Positions 1 through 9,164 of a stretch of 64,000 bases of DNA are shown piece by piece. The DNA comes from Thalassospira marina (lineage in GTDB: Bacteria; Pseudomonadota; Alphaproteobacteria; Rhodospirillales; Thalassospiraceae). A program made the translations under genes and the position numbers. The notes beneath the pieces were generated by a model, which saw nothing but the letters and a program-made list of their open reading frames with translations, did not search any database and had not been told where the DNA came from. Location of the stretch: the NCBI RefSeq assembly GCF_002844375.1, contig NZ_CP024200.1:419501-483500 (forward strand), written 5' to 3'. How positions within the stretch are numbered: position 1 is the first letter of the stretch; every line of letters starts with the position of its first letter.

Positions 1-626
1 TCATTTGCATCGGCCTGAATTATTCCGACCATGCGGCTGAAACCGGCATGCAGGTGCCGCCGGAACCGGTGATTTTCTTCAAGGCCACCTCGGCTGTTTG
101 CGGCCCGAACGACAATGTTGAAATTCCGCGCGGTTCGGAAAAATCCGACTGGGAAGTTGAACTGGGCGTCATCATCGGCAAAGAAGCCAAATATGTTGAT
201 GAAGCCAATGCGATGGACCATGTTGCCGGTTATTGCGTGGTTAACGACCTGTCTGAACGTGCCTTCCAGATCGAACGTTCCGGCCAGTGGGTAAAAGGCA
301 AAAGTGCCGATACCTTCGGCCCGGTTGGCCCGTATCTGGTAACGCGCGATGAAGTCAAAGACCCGCAGAACCTGCCGATGTGGTTGACGGTCAATGGTCA
401 TAAATACCAGGATGGCAGCACCCAGACGATGGTTTATGGCGTGCAGTTCCTCATCCACTACCTGTCGCAATTCATGAGCCTGCAACCGGGCGACATCATC
501 TCGACCGGCACCCCCCCAGGCGTTGGCATGGGCCAGAACCCGCAGGTCTACCTCAAGGCCGGTGACGTTATGGAACTCGGCATTGAAGGCCTTGGCAGCC
601 AGAAACAGACAACCGTGCAGGCCTAA
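1..626 (+). CDS. Fumarylacetoacetate hydrolase family protein (5'-truncated by window)
   Basis: The C-terminal part of a FAH-superfamily enzyme; the reading frame is open from base 3 and the true start lies before the window. Family members hydrolyse or isomerise C-C bonds in acyl-pyruvate-type substrates using a divalent metal. Visible hallmarks are the metal-ligand segment SDWEVELGVIIG, the VNDLSER segment with a KGKSADTFGP run, and the C-terminal ISTGTPPGVGMG loop. These match the cytosolic 2-hydroxyhepta-2,4-dienedioate isomerase / 2,4-diketo-3-deoxy-L-fuconate hydrolase / ureidoglycolate-lyase branch. The exact substrate cannot be told from sequence. A hairpin terminator follows the stop codon. 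Confidence 0.88.
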   Translation, partial: ICIGLNYSDHAAETGMQVPPEPVIFFKATSAVCGPNDNVEIPRGSEKSDWEVELGVIIGKEAKYVDEANAMDHVAGYCVVNDLSERAFQIERSGQWVKGKSADTFGPVGPYLVTRDEVKDPQNLPMWLTVNGHKYQDGSTQTMVYGVQFLIHYLSQFMSLQPGDIISTGTPPGVGMGQNPQVYLKAGDVMELGIEGLGSQKQTTVQA

Positions 627-664
627 TCGCCCACACGCTGTTTAAAGACCCGTATTTTAAAAAG

Positions 665-700
665 CCGTCATCTGTTTAACCACGGATGGCGGATTTTTTA
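665..700 (+). terminator. Rho-independent terminator after the FAH-family gene
   Basis: CCGTCATC (665-672) pairs with GGATGGCGG (684-692) with one G-T wobble. The stem is followed directly by a run of T. It lies 40 bases after the stop codon at 626 and overlaps the end of the convergent cupin gene. Confidence 0.7.
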
Positions 701-1087
701 TTCCGGCGACAGATCAAAACTGTTTGGCAGCGATACCCAGATCACGGATTGCGCCTCTGGCGAGTGGCGTGAAAGATGGCCTTTGCCATGGGTATCCTCT
801 ACCAAAACAAAACTGCCCGCCGCCACATGGCGTACCTCACCATCACTTGTTTCATAATCCACAGCCCCGTCCAGCCGAACCGTTAAAACCGGTTCTGGCA
901 CCGTATGCCAAGAAACCTCACGCATCCCGGCTGGAATATGCGTGATGCGAACCCGCGACGCCGGATAACTTGCCGTCACATCAAATGGCACGGCCTCAGG
1001 ATGCACCGTGCGCTTTGTCGTCGGCAATTCAACTTCATCAAAATGCGATTCCCCGTCCGGGGTGGCGTAGATGCGGAGGCATTTCAT
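698..1087 (-). CDS. Small single-domain cupin-like protein
   Basis: A 129-residue protein with a single cupin-like beta barrel. The segments EVSWHTVPEPVLTVRLDGAVDYE and GEVRHVAAGSFVLVEDTHGKGH correspond to the two cupin motifs, with a conserved-looking His pair near the end. There is no signal peptide, so it is probably cytosolic. Related small cupins are often annotated only as cupin-domain proteins and bind a metal or a small ligand. It is convergent with the FAH-family gene and seems to be monocistronic. A GGAG ribosome-binding site sits just before the ATG. No function can be assigned. Confidence 0.75.
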   Translation of the reverse strand: MKCLRIYATPDGESHFDEVELPTTKRTVHPEAVPFDVTASYPASRVRITHIPAGMREVSWHTVPEPVLTVRLDGAVDYETSDGEVRHVAAGSFVLVEDTHGKGHLSRHSPEAQSVIWVSLPNSFDLSPE

Positions 1088-1239
1088 GGAGGTCTCCGTT
1101 CTTGGGTCTGATGCATTTAACTATTTAAGGAGTTTGTCTGTTCAAAAGTGAAGAGAAATTACTAATAATAGTAGCTGCTGAAAAAGAATCGGGTGATATT
1201 ATTTTTGTTGCTCGTTTTATGTGTTCAAGGGAGGTTTTT

Positions 1240-1464
1240 ATGAATGAACGAGACTTGGTAAATGTTTTAAATGAAATGTATGAAGGTGCGGCTTCAGGGG
1301 AGGCTGCTGTTATGGTGCATTTATTCGGCATAAAATATGCAAATCAAATTAAGGCGGCAGACACTTCCCCGTCTCGGTTAGCGAAGTTGTCAAATGTGCC
1401 AGATAGCTATGGGGTTGAGATTAACAAAGGCGTTAATTTGTCAAAATTTGTATCGGTTAAGTAG
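1240..1464 (+). CDS. Small HTH-like orphan protein in AT-rich patch
   Basis: A 74-residue protein beginning MNERDLVNVLNEMYEG and containing VMVHLFGIKYANQIK, a pattern resembling small HTH-like proteins. The ATG at 1240 was chosen because AAGGGAGG lies 5 bases upstream. The same frame is open back to base 1129, and an AAGGAG sits 5 bases before an in-frame CTG at 1138, so a longer product starting with a non-standard codon is possible. The stretch 1120-1500 is clearly more AT-rich and uses different codons from its neighbours, which suggests recent acquisition. Function unknown. Confidence 0.6.
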   Translation: MNERDLVNVLNEMYEGAASGEAAVMVHLFGIKYANQIKAADTSPSRLAKLSNVPDSYGVEINKGVNLSKFVSVK

Positions 1465-1504
1465 CTTGAGCTAAGATTATGATTCTATGGTTGGAAGCGA
1501 ATAT

Positions 1505-2971
1505 TCATGTTTCGCTATCCCCACCCAACGCCTGATACAGCGTGACCAGATTTAAAATCTGATTGAGCTGGTTTTGCAGGAGGGATTCTTCGGCGGTGCG
1601 GCGGTTTTCCTGGGCATCCAGCCAGCTTTGCATGGAGACGGCACCGGCGCGGAAGCGGGTTTCGTAGATGCGTTCGGCGTTGCGCGCGTCATTCAGGGCG
1701 GCGCGCAGGTTCTGGGCCTGTGCGATATAGTGATCGCGTGCAGACAGGGCGGTTTCAACGTCGCTGAAGGCCTGATAGAGGGTTTGGCGGTAATTGATTA
1801 CATCCTGTTCGTACTGGGCTTCGGAGACGCGGATATCGAGCTGTCTTTCGTTCCAGTTCAGGAAGGGAAGGGCGATGCTGGCACCCAATGTGCCAATCGG
1901 GTTTTCCAGAAGGTTGCGGAGCTGATCGCTGCTGGTGCCGAGTTCACCCGTAAGGTTCAGGGTGGGCAGCAGGCTGGTTTTGGCGGTGTTGATATTGGCA
2001 ATATCGGCGCGCAGGCGAAGCTCTGCTGCTTTTACATCCGGGCGGCGTGCCAGAAGGTCGGCGGGCAGGCCGGATTTGACGGCCGGGAGTGTGCCATCGG
2101 GCAGGGTATCGCGGCTGATGGCAATTTCCTGCGGGGGCTGGTCAAACAGGATGGATAGCGCGTTTTTATTGGCTTTCAGGCTTTGCGCGATTTGGGTGTA
2201 ATCGGCAAGCTGGCTTTCGAGGCTGCGGCGCGATTCATAAAGTTCGAGCGAGCTGGACGCGCCGGACTGATATTGCACATTCACCAGTTCAAGGGTTTTG
2301 CGGGCATAGTCAATGCTGGCCTGGGCAATGGCAAGGCGTTGCTGGTCGTAAACACTTTGCCAGTACAAATTGGCGGTGGTGCCGGTGAGTGTGAGGGCTG
2401 TGCTGGCGCGGTCCTTTTCGGTGGCCAGGGCTTCCCATTTTTTGGCGTCATAATTGCTGCCAAGTTTTCCCCATAAATCGACCTCGTAACTGACGCTGCT
2501 GGTGGTGCCATAGCTGCGCGATATGCGCCCGGTATCAAGGTTGCGCGAGGTCGAGGAATTGGCCCCGGCGGACAGGTCCGGGAACAGGTCGGTTTTGGCG
2601 ATGCCTGCCTGAAGCTGCGCCTGGCGTACCTTGATGGTGGCGGCGGCAAGGTCGTTATTTTGAGCAAGCGCGTTGGCGACAAGCTGGTCCAATGCCGGGT
2701 CGTTAAAATTGTGCCACCAGTTGGACGGGGCCATGGCAACGCCTGCATTATTGGCCGTGCCGGAGGATTGTGGCGTTGTGCCGGTTTTGGTTGCAGGTGT
2801 GCTGCGGCTTGCCGGGTTTGTGGCCGTAGTGCCCGTCACGGTGCTGTCGCTGCGCCAGCCGGCTGGCAGGGTGACGTCGGGCTGGTTATAGGTGGCCTTT
2901 TCCAGGCTGGAACAGCCCGCAAGCAAAAGCAGGGTAAGGATGGTGCCGGTTTTGAGGGTTGATTTAAGCAT
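1505..2971 (-). CDS. RND/MacAB-type efflux outer-membrane lipoprotein (NodT/TolC family)
   Basis: A 488-residue outer-membrane channel subunit, close to the family's usual length. It starts with a lipoprotein signal ending LLLLAGCSS, so Cys20 is the probable lipidation site. Two OEP repeats follow; the second carries the typical LPADLLARRPDVKAAELRLRA motif and a long periplasmic coiled-coil helix. A Thr/Ser/Gly-rich segment at about residues 45-75 is an extra linker after the lipid anchor. It is the last gene of the macA-macB-channel operon, 11 bases after macB, so it should form the exit duct for that pump. NodT-type naming is by family only. Confidence 0.9.
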   Translation of the reverse strand: MLKSTLKTGTILTLLLLAGCSSLEKATYNQPDVTLPAGWRSDSTVTGTTATNPASRSTPATKTGTTPQSSGTANNAGVAMAPSNWWHNFNDPALDQLVANALAQNNDLAAATIKVRQAQLQAGIAKTDLFPDLSAGANSSTSRNLDTGRISRSYGTTSSVSYEVDLWGKLGSNYDAKKWEALATEKDRASTALTLTGTTANLYWQSVYDQQRLAIAQASIDYARKTLELVNVQYQSGASSSLELYESRRSLESQLADYTQIAQSLKANKNALSILFDQPPQEIAISRDTLPDGTLPAVKSGLPADLLARRPDVKAAELRLRADIANINTAKTSLLPTLNLTGELGTSSDQLRNLLENPIGTLGASIALPFLNWNERQLDIRVSEAQYEQDVINYRQTLYQAFSDVETALSARDHYIAQAQNLRAALNDARNAERIYETRFRAGAVSMQSWLDAQENRRTAEESLLQNQLNQILNLVTLYQALGGDSET

Positions 2972-2982
2972 TTTCTTATCCT

Positions 2983-4941
2983 TCAGTCCCGGTTCAGGGC
3001 ATCAACAGGGTTGAGGCGGGCGGCACTGCGCGCGGGCAGGAAGCCAAACAGAACCCCGATCATGGAAGAGCAGGCAAAGGCCGCGATAATGGATGTGGTG
3101 GAATAGATCATCTGGAAAGGTGTGCCGAGCATACCAAACAGAACCCCGATCAAAAGGGCGAGCGAAACCCCCAGTCCGCCACCAATAAGGCAGACAAGGA
3201 CAGCTTCGATCAGGAACTGGCGCAGGATATCGCCCTGCCGGGCGCCAACGGCCATGCGCACGCCAATTTCGCCGGTGCGTTCGGTGACAGATACCAGCAT
3301 GATATTCATAACGCCAATGCCCCCCACAATCAGCGAGATCACCGCGATGGAGGAAACCAGCAGCGTCAAGGTTGCGGTGGTGGTTTCAATGGTTTGGCGG
3401 ATGGTGTCGGTATTGATGGTGAAAAAGTCGCGAATGCCGTGCCGGCGTTCAAGGAAATCACCAATTTTTTGATCGGCCAGTTTGGTATCCACCGCATCGG
3501 CCACGCGCACCGTGATGCTGGTCAGGTAATTCTGGCCGGTCAGGCGTGTCATGACGGTGGTGTAGGGCAGCCAGACATTAAGGCTGTCGCCCCGGCCAAA
3601 GGCACTGTCATGGGGTTTGGTCACGCCTATGACACGCACGGGAACAGAACCCAGCAAAATCACCTTGCCCAGCGGGTCCTCGCCATTGGGAAACAGCTTG
3701 TCACGGGTGTTGTTATCAATAATCGCGTCCTGATCGCGGTTCTGGACGGAACGCTGGTTAAACCAGATGCCCCTGTCCATTTCATAGCCGCGCACGCGGT
3801 CGTAATCCACACCAACACCGGTGACGGAGGATGTAACCTCGATATTGCGATAGCGCAGGGTGACGCTGGTTGAGACGCTGGGCGTGACGCTATCGACGTA
3901 ATATTCGTTATTAAGTGCGCTGGCGTCATCCGCCGTCAGGGTGCGGATGGCATCGGCATCGCGGTCGCCAAAATCCTTGCCACGGCGAATGTCGATGGTG
4001 TTGGTGCCAATCGAGCTGATATCAGCCAGAACCTTTTCGCGCGACCCGGTGCCAAGGGCAACGACCGATACCACCGAGGCAATACCGATGATAATGCCCA
4101 GCATGGTCAGAAAGGTGCGCAGGCGATGCGCCATCATGGCAACCAGCGCCATTTTAAACGCTTCGCCAAAGCGGCCAAATTCGGCCAGCAGGCGTTTGCC
4201 TTTGGGTTTTTGTGCAATTGGCGCGGGGGTGGTGTTTTCGCTGCTGCCGGTTGCGGTTTGGCGTTCGTCGCGGATGATTTCGCCGTCAAGAATTTCGATC
4301 ACGCGTTCGGCATGGGCGGCAACATTGGCATCATGGGTAACCAGGATAACCGTGTGCCCGTCGGCATGAAGATCACGCAAAAGGGCGAGGGTCTGTTCGC
4401 CACTTTTGCTATCCAGCGCGCCGGTGGGTTCATCGGCCAATATCACATCACCACCATTCATCAGGGCGCGGGCGATACTGACACGCTGCTGCTGTCCGCC
4501 GGAAAGCTGACCGGGGCGGTGATGGGTGCGGTCGCCCAGGCCGACTTTTTCCAGCAGGCTGTACGCGCGGTCATGGCGCTGGCTGGCGGAATAACCGGCA
4601 TAAATGGCCGGAACCTCGACATTGCCAAGGGCTGTCAGGTCAGACAGCAGGTGATAACGCTGGAAAATAAAGCCGAAATATTCACGGCGCAGGGCGGCAA
4701 GTTCGTCGGCCTCCAGCGCATCGGTGGCGCGGCCATTAACGCGATAGGTGCCGCGTGTGGGCTGGTCCAGGCAGCCCAGAATATTCATCAGTGTTGATTT
4801 GCCCGAGCCTGAAGCCCCGACAATGGCAACCATTTCGCCGCGCTCGATCGTCAGGTTTACACCTTTGAGAACCGCGATTTTCTGGTCGCCTGCCGGGTAT
4901 TCACGCCACAGGTCGGTAATCTGGATTAACGGGGCTTGCAT
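2983..4941 (-). CDS. macB: MacB-like ABC efflux ATPase/permease
   Basis: A 652-residue fused ABC transporter. The N-terminal ATPase (about 1-230) has Walker A GASGSGKST, signature LSGGQQQRVSIARAL and Walker B VILADEPTGALD. A membrane helix near residue 275 leads into a MacB periplasmic domain, and three C-terminal FtsX-like helices (about 530-640) complete the four-helix MacB topology. Such pumps use ATP to drive macrolides, peptides or lipids from the periplasm through a TolC-like channel. The start lies one base after the macA stop, indicating translational coupling. The substrate is not evident. Confidence 0.93.
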   Translation of the reverse strand: MQAPLIQITDLWREYPAGDQKIAVLKGVNLTIERGEMVAIVGASGSGKSTLMNILGCLDQPTRGTYRVNGRATDALEADELAALRREYFGFIFQRYHLLSDLTALGNVEVPAIYAGYSASQRHDRAYSLLEKVGLGDRTHHRPGQLSGGQQQRVSIARALMNGGDVILADEPTGALDSKSGEQTLALLRDLHADGHTVILVTHDANVAAHAERVIEILDGEIIRDERQTATGSSENTTPAPIAQKPKGKRLLAEFGRFGEAFKMALVAMMAHRLRTFLTMLGIIIGIASVVSVVALGTGSREKVLADISSIGTNTIDIRRGKDFGDRDADAIRTLTADDASALNNEYYVDSVTPSVSTSVTLRYRNIEVTSSVTGVGVDYDRVRGYEMDRGIWFNQRSVQNRDQDAIIDNNTRDKLFPNGEDPLGKVILLGSVPVRVIGVTKPHDSAFGRGDSLNVWLPYTTVMTRLTGQNYLTSITVRVADAVDTKLADQKIGDFLERRHGIRDFFTINTDTIRQTIETTTATLTLLVSSIAVISLIVGGIGVMNIMLVSVTERTGEIGVRMAVGARQGDILRQFLIEAVLVCLIGGGLGVSLALLIGVLFGMLGTPFQMIYSTTSIIAAFACSSMIGVLFGFLPARSAARLNPVDALNRD

Positions 4942-4942
4942 A

Positions 4943-6130
4943 TCAGAACATCATCCCCCGCGGGCGACGGCCACCCGATGCGCTGGCAAGGGCGGCATCG
5001 CTGGCGGCACCAATGATAACGGTGTCGCCTTCTTTAAGGCCCGATGTGATTTCGGCTTTGACATTGGTATTCAGACCAACACTCACAGGCTGTTTGGTAA
5101 TGGCACCTTTGGCATCGGGGATTTGGACATAGTATTTGCCATCCGCATCGCTCATCAAGGCAGATGAGGGAATGATCAGCGCGCCCTTGACCGATTTAAG
5201 GACAATGGTGACCTCGGTTGTCATGGCAATGCGCAGGATGCCATCGGGATTGGGCACATCAAACAGGGCGTTGTAATAGACGGCTTCGTTATCGGCGAGG
5301 CCATCGTCATTATCATCAATTTCATCGGGTGCGGGTTCAATGGCACGCAGGGCGGCGTGATAGCGTGAATCAGGATCGCCCAGAATGGTGAAATACACTT
5401 CCTGGCCCGGTTTGACGCGAATAACATCGGCCTCGGAAATTTCGGCCTTCACCGTCATGGTGGCAAGCTGCGCCAGTTTGATGATGGTTGGTGTGGATTG
5501 CACTGCATTCACCGTTTGCCCGACCTTGACGGGCAGGGAAACAACCGTGCCATCCATGGGTGCGCGGATCTGGGTGTAATCAAGGTCGATTTGGGCGGTA
5601 TCAACGGCAATGCGGGCCTGGTCGATCTGGGCATTCAGGGCATTGATTTCGGCCTTGGTTACCGCAAGGGTGGCTTCGGCGGTTTCAAGGTCTTCCTGCG
5701 GGGTGGCATCGAGGCGGCGCATTTTTTTCTGGCGGTCAAAGGCTTGCTGGGCCTGGCGCAGGGTGGCCTTTTTTGAGGCCAGCTGGGCTTCGATATTGGC
5801 CAGTTTTGCCTTGGCATCGCTTAGGGCGTTTTGCTGGGTCGAGGGGTCAATCTCCGCGATCAGGTCGCCTTTTTTGATGACATCGCCCAGTGCGACAAAC
5901 AGTTTTTGAATTTGCCCGGAAACCTGCGCGCCGACCGAAACAAGCTGTGATGCCTCCAGCGCACCACTGGCAAGAACCGTGCTTTCAAGGTCGCCGCGTG
6001 AAACGGTGGCGGTGACGTAGTTTGGTGTGGTTTCGGGCGGAAAGAAATAATTGCGGCCCAACCATCCGCCTGCGGCAAGCAGCAGCAGAACGATGATTAT
6101 GGTGGTGCGGCGGGCGAACAGTTTTTTCAT
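4943..6130 (-). CDS. macA: MacA-like periplasmic adaptor (HlyD/membrane-fusion family)
   Basis: A 395-residue adaptor protein. The ATG at 6130 (MKKLFARRTT) was chosen over longer upstream starts because it places the hydrophobic membrane anchor (about residues 10-26) at the N terminus. The order is anchor, half-lipoyl motif, long coiled-coil hairpin rich in Gln/Ala/Lys (about 95-165), second lipoyl half (TQIRAPMDGTVVSLPVKVGQ), then beta-barrel. An acidic insert, PDEIDDNDDGLADNEAVYY, sits in the beta-barrel region and is unusual compared with typical MacA. It is the first gene of the three-gene efflux operon, divergent from a two-component system that may control it. Confidence 0.92.
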   Translation of the reverse strand: MKKLFARRTTIIIVLLLLAAGGWLGRNYFFPPETTPNYVTATVSRGDLESTVLASGALEASQLVSVGAQVSGQIQKLFVALGDVIKKGDLIAEIDPSTQQNALSDAKAKLANIEAQLASKKATLRQAQQAFDRQKKMRRLDATPQEDLETAEATLAVTKAEINALNAQIDQARIAVDTAQIDLDYTQIRAPMDGTVVSLPVKVGQTVNAVQSTPTIIKLAQLATMTVKAEISEADVIRVKPGQEVYFTILGDPDSRYHAALRAIEPAPDEIDDNDDGLADNEAVYYNALFDVPNPDGILRIAMTTEVTIVLKSVKGALIIPSSALMSDADGKYYVQIPDAKGAITKQPVSVGLNTNVKAEITSGLKEGDTVIIGAASDAALASASGGRRPRGMMF

Positions 6131-6387
6131 GGGAATCCGTTGGGCTGAATTCAAAAAACAGGCACTGAACAGAACAGACATAAAAACGCGCCGGGCGCAT
6201 TGATATGTGCTTTGCCCGGTGCCTGGTGGGGTTTTACCCAGGGGGCTGCATCCTAAATAGCATTCCTGAACGCACAATGGGGTGAGGAGGATGAAAAACA
6301 TATGTAAGGGATGTGTAAAGGGCGCGCATGTGGCCTTTTCGCGACAATTTTCGCCGGTATGATGGCAGGGTACTGGAGAAAACGCCC

Positions 6388-7131
6388 GTGACCCGAATAC
6401 TTCTGATTGATGATGACACCGAACTTGGCGAGATGCTGGCAGAGTATCTTGAGGGGGAGGGGTTTGCGATTACCGTTGTTCATAATGGAACGGACGGCAT
6501 TCGCCATGCCCTGACAGGTGATTATGCGATGGCGCTGCTTGATATCATGATGCCCGGCATTGGCGGGATCGAGGTTTTGCGCCAGGTGCGCGCCCAAAGC
6601 CGGATGCCGGTGATCATGCTGACTGCCAAGGGCGATGATGTTGACCGGGTTGTGGGGCTGGAACTTGGCGCGGATGATTATATCCCCAAACCCTATTATC
6701 CGCGGGAGCTTGTCGCGCGCATTCGGGCCGTTTTGCGCCGGGCCGAAGGGGCCGGGACTGCGGGCATGACAGGTGCTGGCAGTGCGGGCGGTGGTGATGC
6801 AGGTGCGGCAAATGGCGGGCGCGATGCAACCCTGACACAGGGGGATATCACCCTGGACCCGGCGCGCCGGGTTGCTGCCTATTGCGGGCAGGAGCTTGAT
6901 TTGACGGTATCGGAATTCAACCTTCTGGAAACGCTGATGCGGGCGCGTGACCGGGCCCTTTCCAAAAATGAATTATCGCTGACTGTTCTGGGTCGCCCGC
7001 GCGAGGTTTATGACCGTTCGATTGATGTGCATATGAGCAACCTTCGCCAGAAATTGCAGCAGGCCAGTGGCGATGCCACCCTGATTGAAACCGTGCGCGG
7101 ATTTGGCTATCGCCTGAGGCAGGACGCATGA
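6388..7131 (+). CDS. OmpR/CpxR-like response regulator
   Basis: A 247-residue two-component regulator. The GTG at 6388 was preferred to the upstream ATG at 6328 because it begins exactly at the receiver domain (VTRILLIDDD) and has GGAG 10 bases before it. The receiver carries the acidic pocket IDDD, phospho-acceptor Asp52 in LLDIMMPG, and the K in IPKPY. A Gly/Ala-rich linker (about 122-147) separates it from a winged-helix domain ending VRGFGYRL. It overlaps the kinase gene by four bases. Divergence from macA, about 260 bases away, suggests it may regulate efflux, by analogy with CpxR. Confidence 0.92.
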   Translation: MTRILLIDDDTELGEMLAEYLEGEGFAITVVHNGTDGIRHALTGDYAMALLDIMMPGIGGIEVLRQVRAQSRMPVIMLTAKGDDVDRVVGLELGADDYIPKPYYPRELVARIRAVLRRAEGAGTAGMTGAGSAGGGDAGAANGGRDATLTQGDITLDPARRVAAYCGQELDLTVSEFNLLETLMRARDRALSKNELSLTVLGRPREVYDRSIDVHMSNLRQKLQQASGDATLIETVRGFGYRLRQDA

Positions 7132-8693
7132 GGGGACGGCTTTTCTGGAAAATTCTGGTCGGGTTCGCCATTACCTTTGTCGGTATTGCCGAAGGCATAT
7201 GGCTATTGTTTCAGTTTTACGGCCATCCGCCGACACCATATTTGATTGGTTATCTGTCGGCCACCGTGCCGGGTTATGTGGAAATGGCAAGCCGTGCTGC
7301 CGAACGGGGCGGGGAACCGGCATTAAAACAATTGGTGGAGGACTGGCCACGCGCCGAACGTGAACGCCTGACCTATCGTGTTATTCCTGCTGCCATTGCG
7401 CAAAAGGCGCAAAGTGATGCGACGGGTAATGTTGCACCGACCGAACAGGAACTGGCGGAATGGTCCGAAAAAACCGGCAGCCCGACGCGCCGTTTAACCC
7501 CGGCACAATTGCGTGAAGGTTACATTGCTGCCCATCAGGCATGGGAAACGGGGTCTATCACCCGTAATGTGCAATCGGCCGATGGCCAATGGCTGCAATT
7601 GCAGTTTGATGCCGCCGATATCGTGGCGCAATTGCCGCGCGACCGGCATTTGAACATTCCCATGCCCATGATCATTGCCGGGGTGACAGGCGGGCTTATT
7701 TTCAGTGCATTTCTGGCCTGGTATCTGACGCGACCGATTTTGCAGCTTCGCAAGGGGTTTGAACAATTATCCGCTGGTGAAATGTCCCATCGGTTGCGCC
7801 CGAAAATGGGCCGCAGGCGCGATGAAATTGCCGATCTTGCCCGCGATTTTGACCATATGGCAGGCCGTCTGCAGCAATTGATTGGCGCACGGGACCGCCT
7901 GTTAAACGATGTGTCGCACGAATTGCGATCACCCCTGGCTCGCATGCAAATGGCAGTTGCCCTGGCCCGGCAAAAACCCGAACGGGTTGAAAGCTCGTTC
8001 GACCGCATCGAAAAAGAAACCATCCGCCTCGATGAACTGGTTGGTGGCCTTTTAACCCTGTCACGGGTGGAAAGCGGGGCTGCACACCAGCCTGTGCATC
8101 TGGACCTGGACCATTTGCTGGGCCGGGTGATTTCCGATGCCCGGTTCGAGGCCGAGGGGCTGGGAATTAACGTAAAAGCCGACCTTGTTGTGCGCTGGGA
8201 TCATTTTGGCGCGGTGCCCGTGGTTTTGGGCAATGCCGAATTGCTGCGCCGCGCCTTTGAAAATGTCATTCGTAATGCCCTGCATCATACGCACGCTGGC
8301 CAGTTGGTTGAAATTGCCGCAAGCGCCAATTATGACCGGCAGTTTTTTGACATTACCATTGCGGATCGCGGACCGGGCATTGCACCCGATATGCTTGAAA
8401 CCGTGTTTGACCCTTTCACCCGTGATGCAGGCGCTGCCGGGCAAAAAGGTGAAACAGGCGAAGAAGGCACAAAGGGCGGAGTGACAGCTGTTTCGCAGGG
8501 CATTGCGGGCAATACCGGCAATGATGGATTTATTGCCAGCAAAAGTGGATTTGGCCTTGGCCTGTCGATCGCAAAGCGCGCGATAGAGGCGCATGGCGGC
8601 AGCATTAATGCGCGCAACCGCGATGATGGCGGGTTGGTGATGCATATTACTCTGCCTTTTATTTTGCGCCTGGACGGAGAAAGTGACGCATGA
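7128..8693 (+). CDS. CpxA-like sensor histidine kinase with Gly-rich insert
   Basis: A 521-residue membrane kinase. Helix one lies at about 7-29, a periplasmic sensor at 30-178, helix two at 179-199, then HAMP (200-252), HisKA with His264 in SHELRSPL, and HATPase. N box (ENVIRNALHHTH), G1 box (DRGPGIAP) and G2 box (GFGLGLSIAKRAIEAHGG) are all present, so it should be active. Between the F-like segment (VFDPFTR) and the G2 box lies an extra Gly/Thr/Glu-rich stretch at about 434-472 that lengthens the ATP lid. It is co-transcribed with the overlapping response regulator. The signal sensed is unknown. Confidence 0.9.
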   Translation: MRGRLFWKILVGFAITFVGIAEGIWLLFQFYGHPPTPYLIGYLSATVPGYVEMASRAAERGGEPALKQLVEDWPRAERERLTYRVIPAAIAQKAQSDATGNVAPTEQELAEWSEKTGSPTRRLTPAQLREGYIAAHQAWETGSITRNVQSADGQWLQLQFDAADIVAQLPRDRHLNIPMPMIIAGVTGGLIFSAFLAWYLTRPILQLRKGFEQLSAGEMSHRLRPKMGRRRDEIADLARDFDHMAGRLQQLIGARDRLLNDVSHELRSPLARMQMAVALARQKPERVESSFDRIEKETIRLDELVGGLLTLSRVESGAAHQPVHLDLDHLLGRVISDARFEAEGLGINVKADLVVRWDHFGAVPVVLGNAELLRRAFENVIRNALHHTHAGQLVEIAASANYDRQFFDITIADRGPGIAPDMLETVFDPFTRDAGAAGQKGETGEEGTKGGVTAVSQGIAGNTGNDGFIASKSGFGLGLSIAKRAIEAHGGSINARNRDDGGLVMHITLPFILRLDGESDA

Positions 8694-9164
8694 TTGATGA
8701 ACGAAACCAGCGATCAAAGCTGTTTTTCATCTGGTGGTTTTTGTGGGGTTAGGCCGCAAAGGCGGGCATGTTTGCCTGCTGTCGGATTTGAACAAAACTG
8801 CCGTAAAAGCCGGGTGTTTGGCCTGCAAATATTCATAGCTGTTGTGCCCGTGGCGGGCAGGGTGCAAACAAGAGTTTTCTTGCGGTTGGACCCGGAAAAT
8901 ATTATCAACAGCGCTTGCGGCGAAAAGGGGCCATGCCGTCATTTCCATGCCAGATTGTAATTTTGGCGCCAGCCAGATTTTATTGCACGGGCATTCATGG
9001 AATTGTCAGGTTTCATGTCGTATGATTGCTTGGTTTGTTTGTTTTAAATTTTTCGACGTTTCAACAGGATAAGGGACATTGACGCATCTGCGCCCGCAAG
9101 GCCGCCCGATGATTTGGGACATGTGGAGCAGGCGGTGCGTTGATCGCCATGACGGTTCATCAGA
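8694..9164. other. Intergenic region without recognised gene
   Basis: About 470 bases between the sensor kinase and the glycosyltransferase operon. Short open frames here show no protein-like composition. No clear terminator hairpin was seen. AT-rich sequence at about 9030-9075 may hold the promoter of the downstream operon. Confidence 0.5.
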
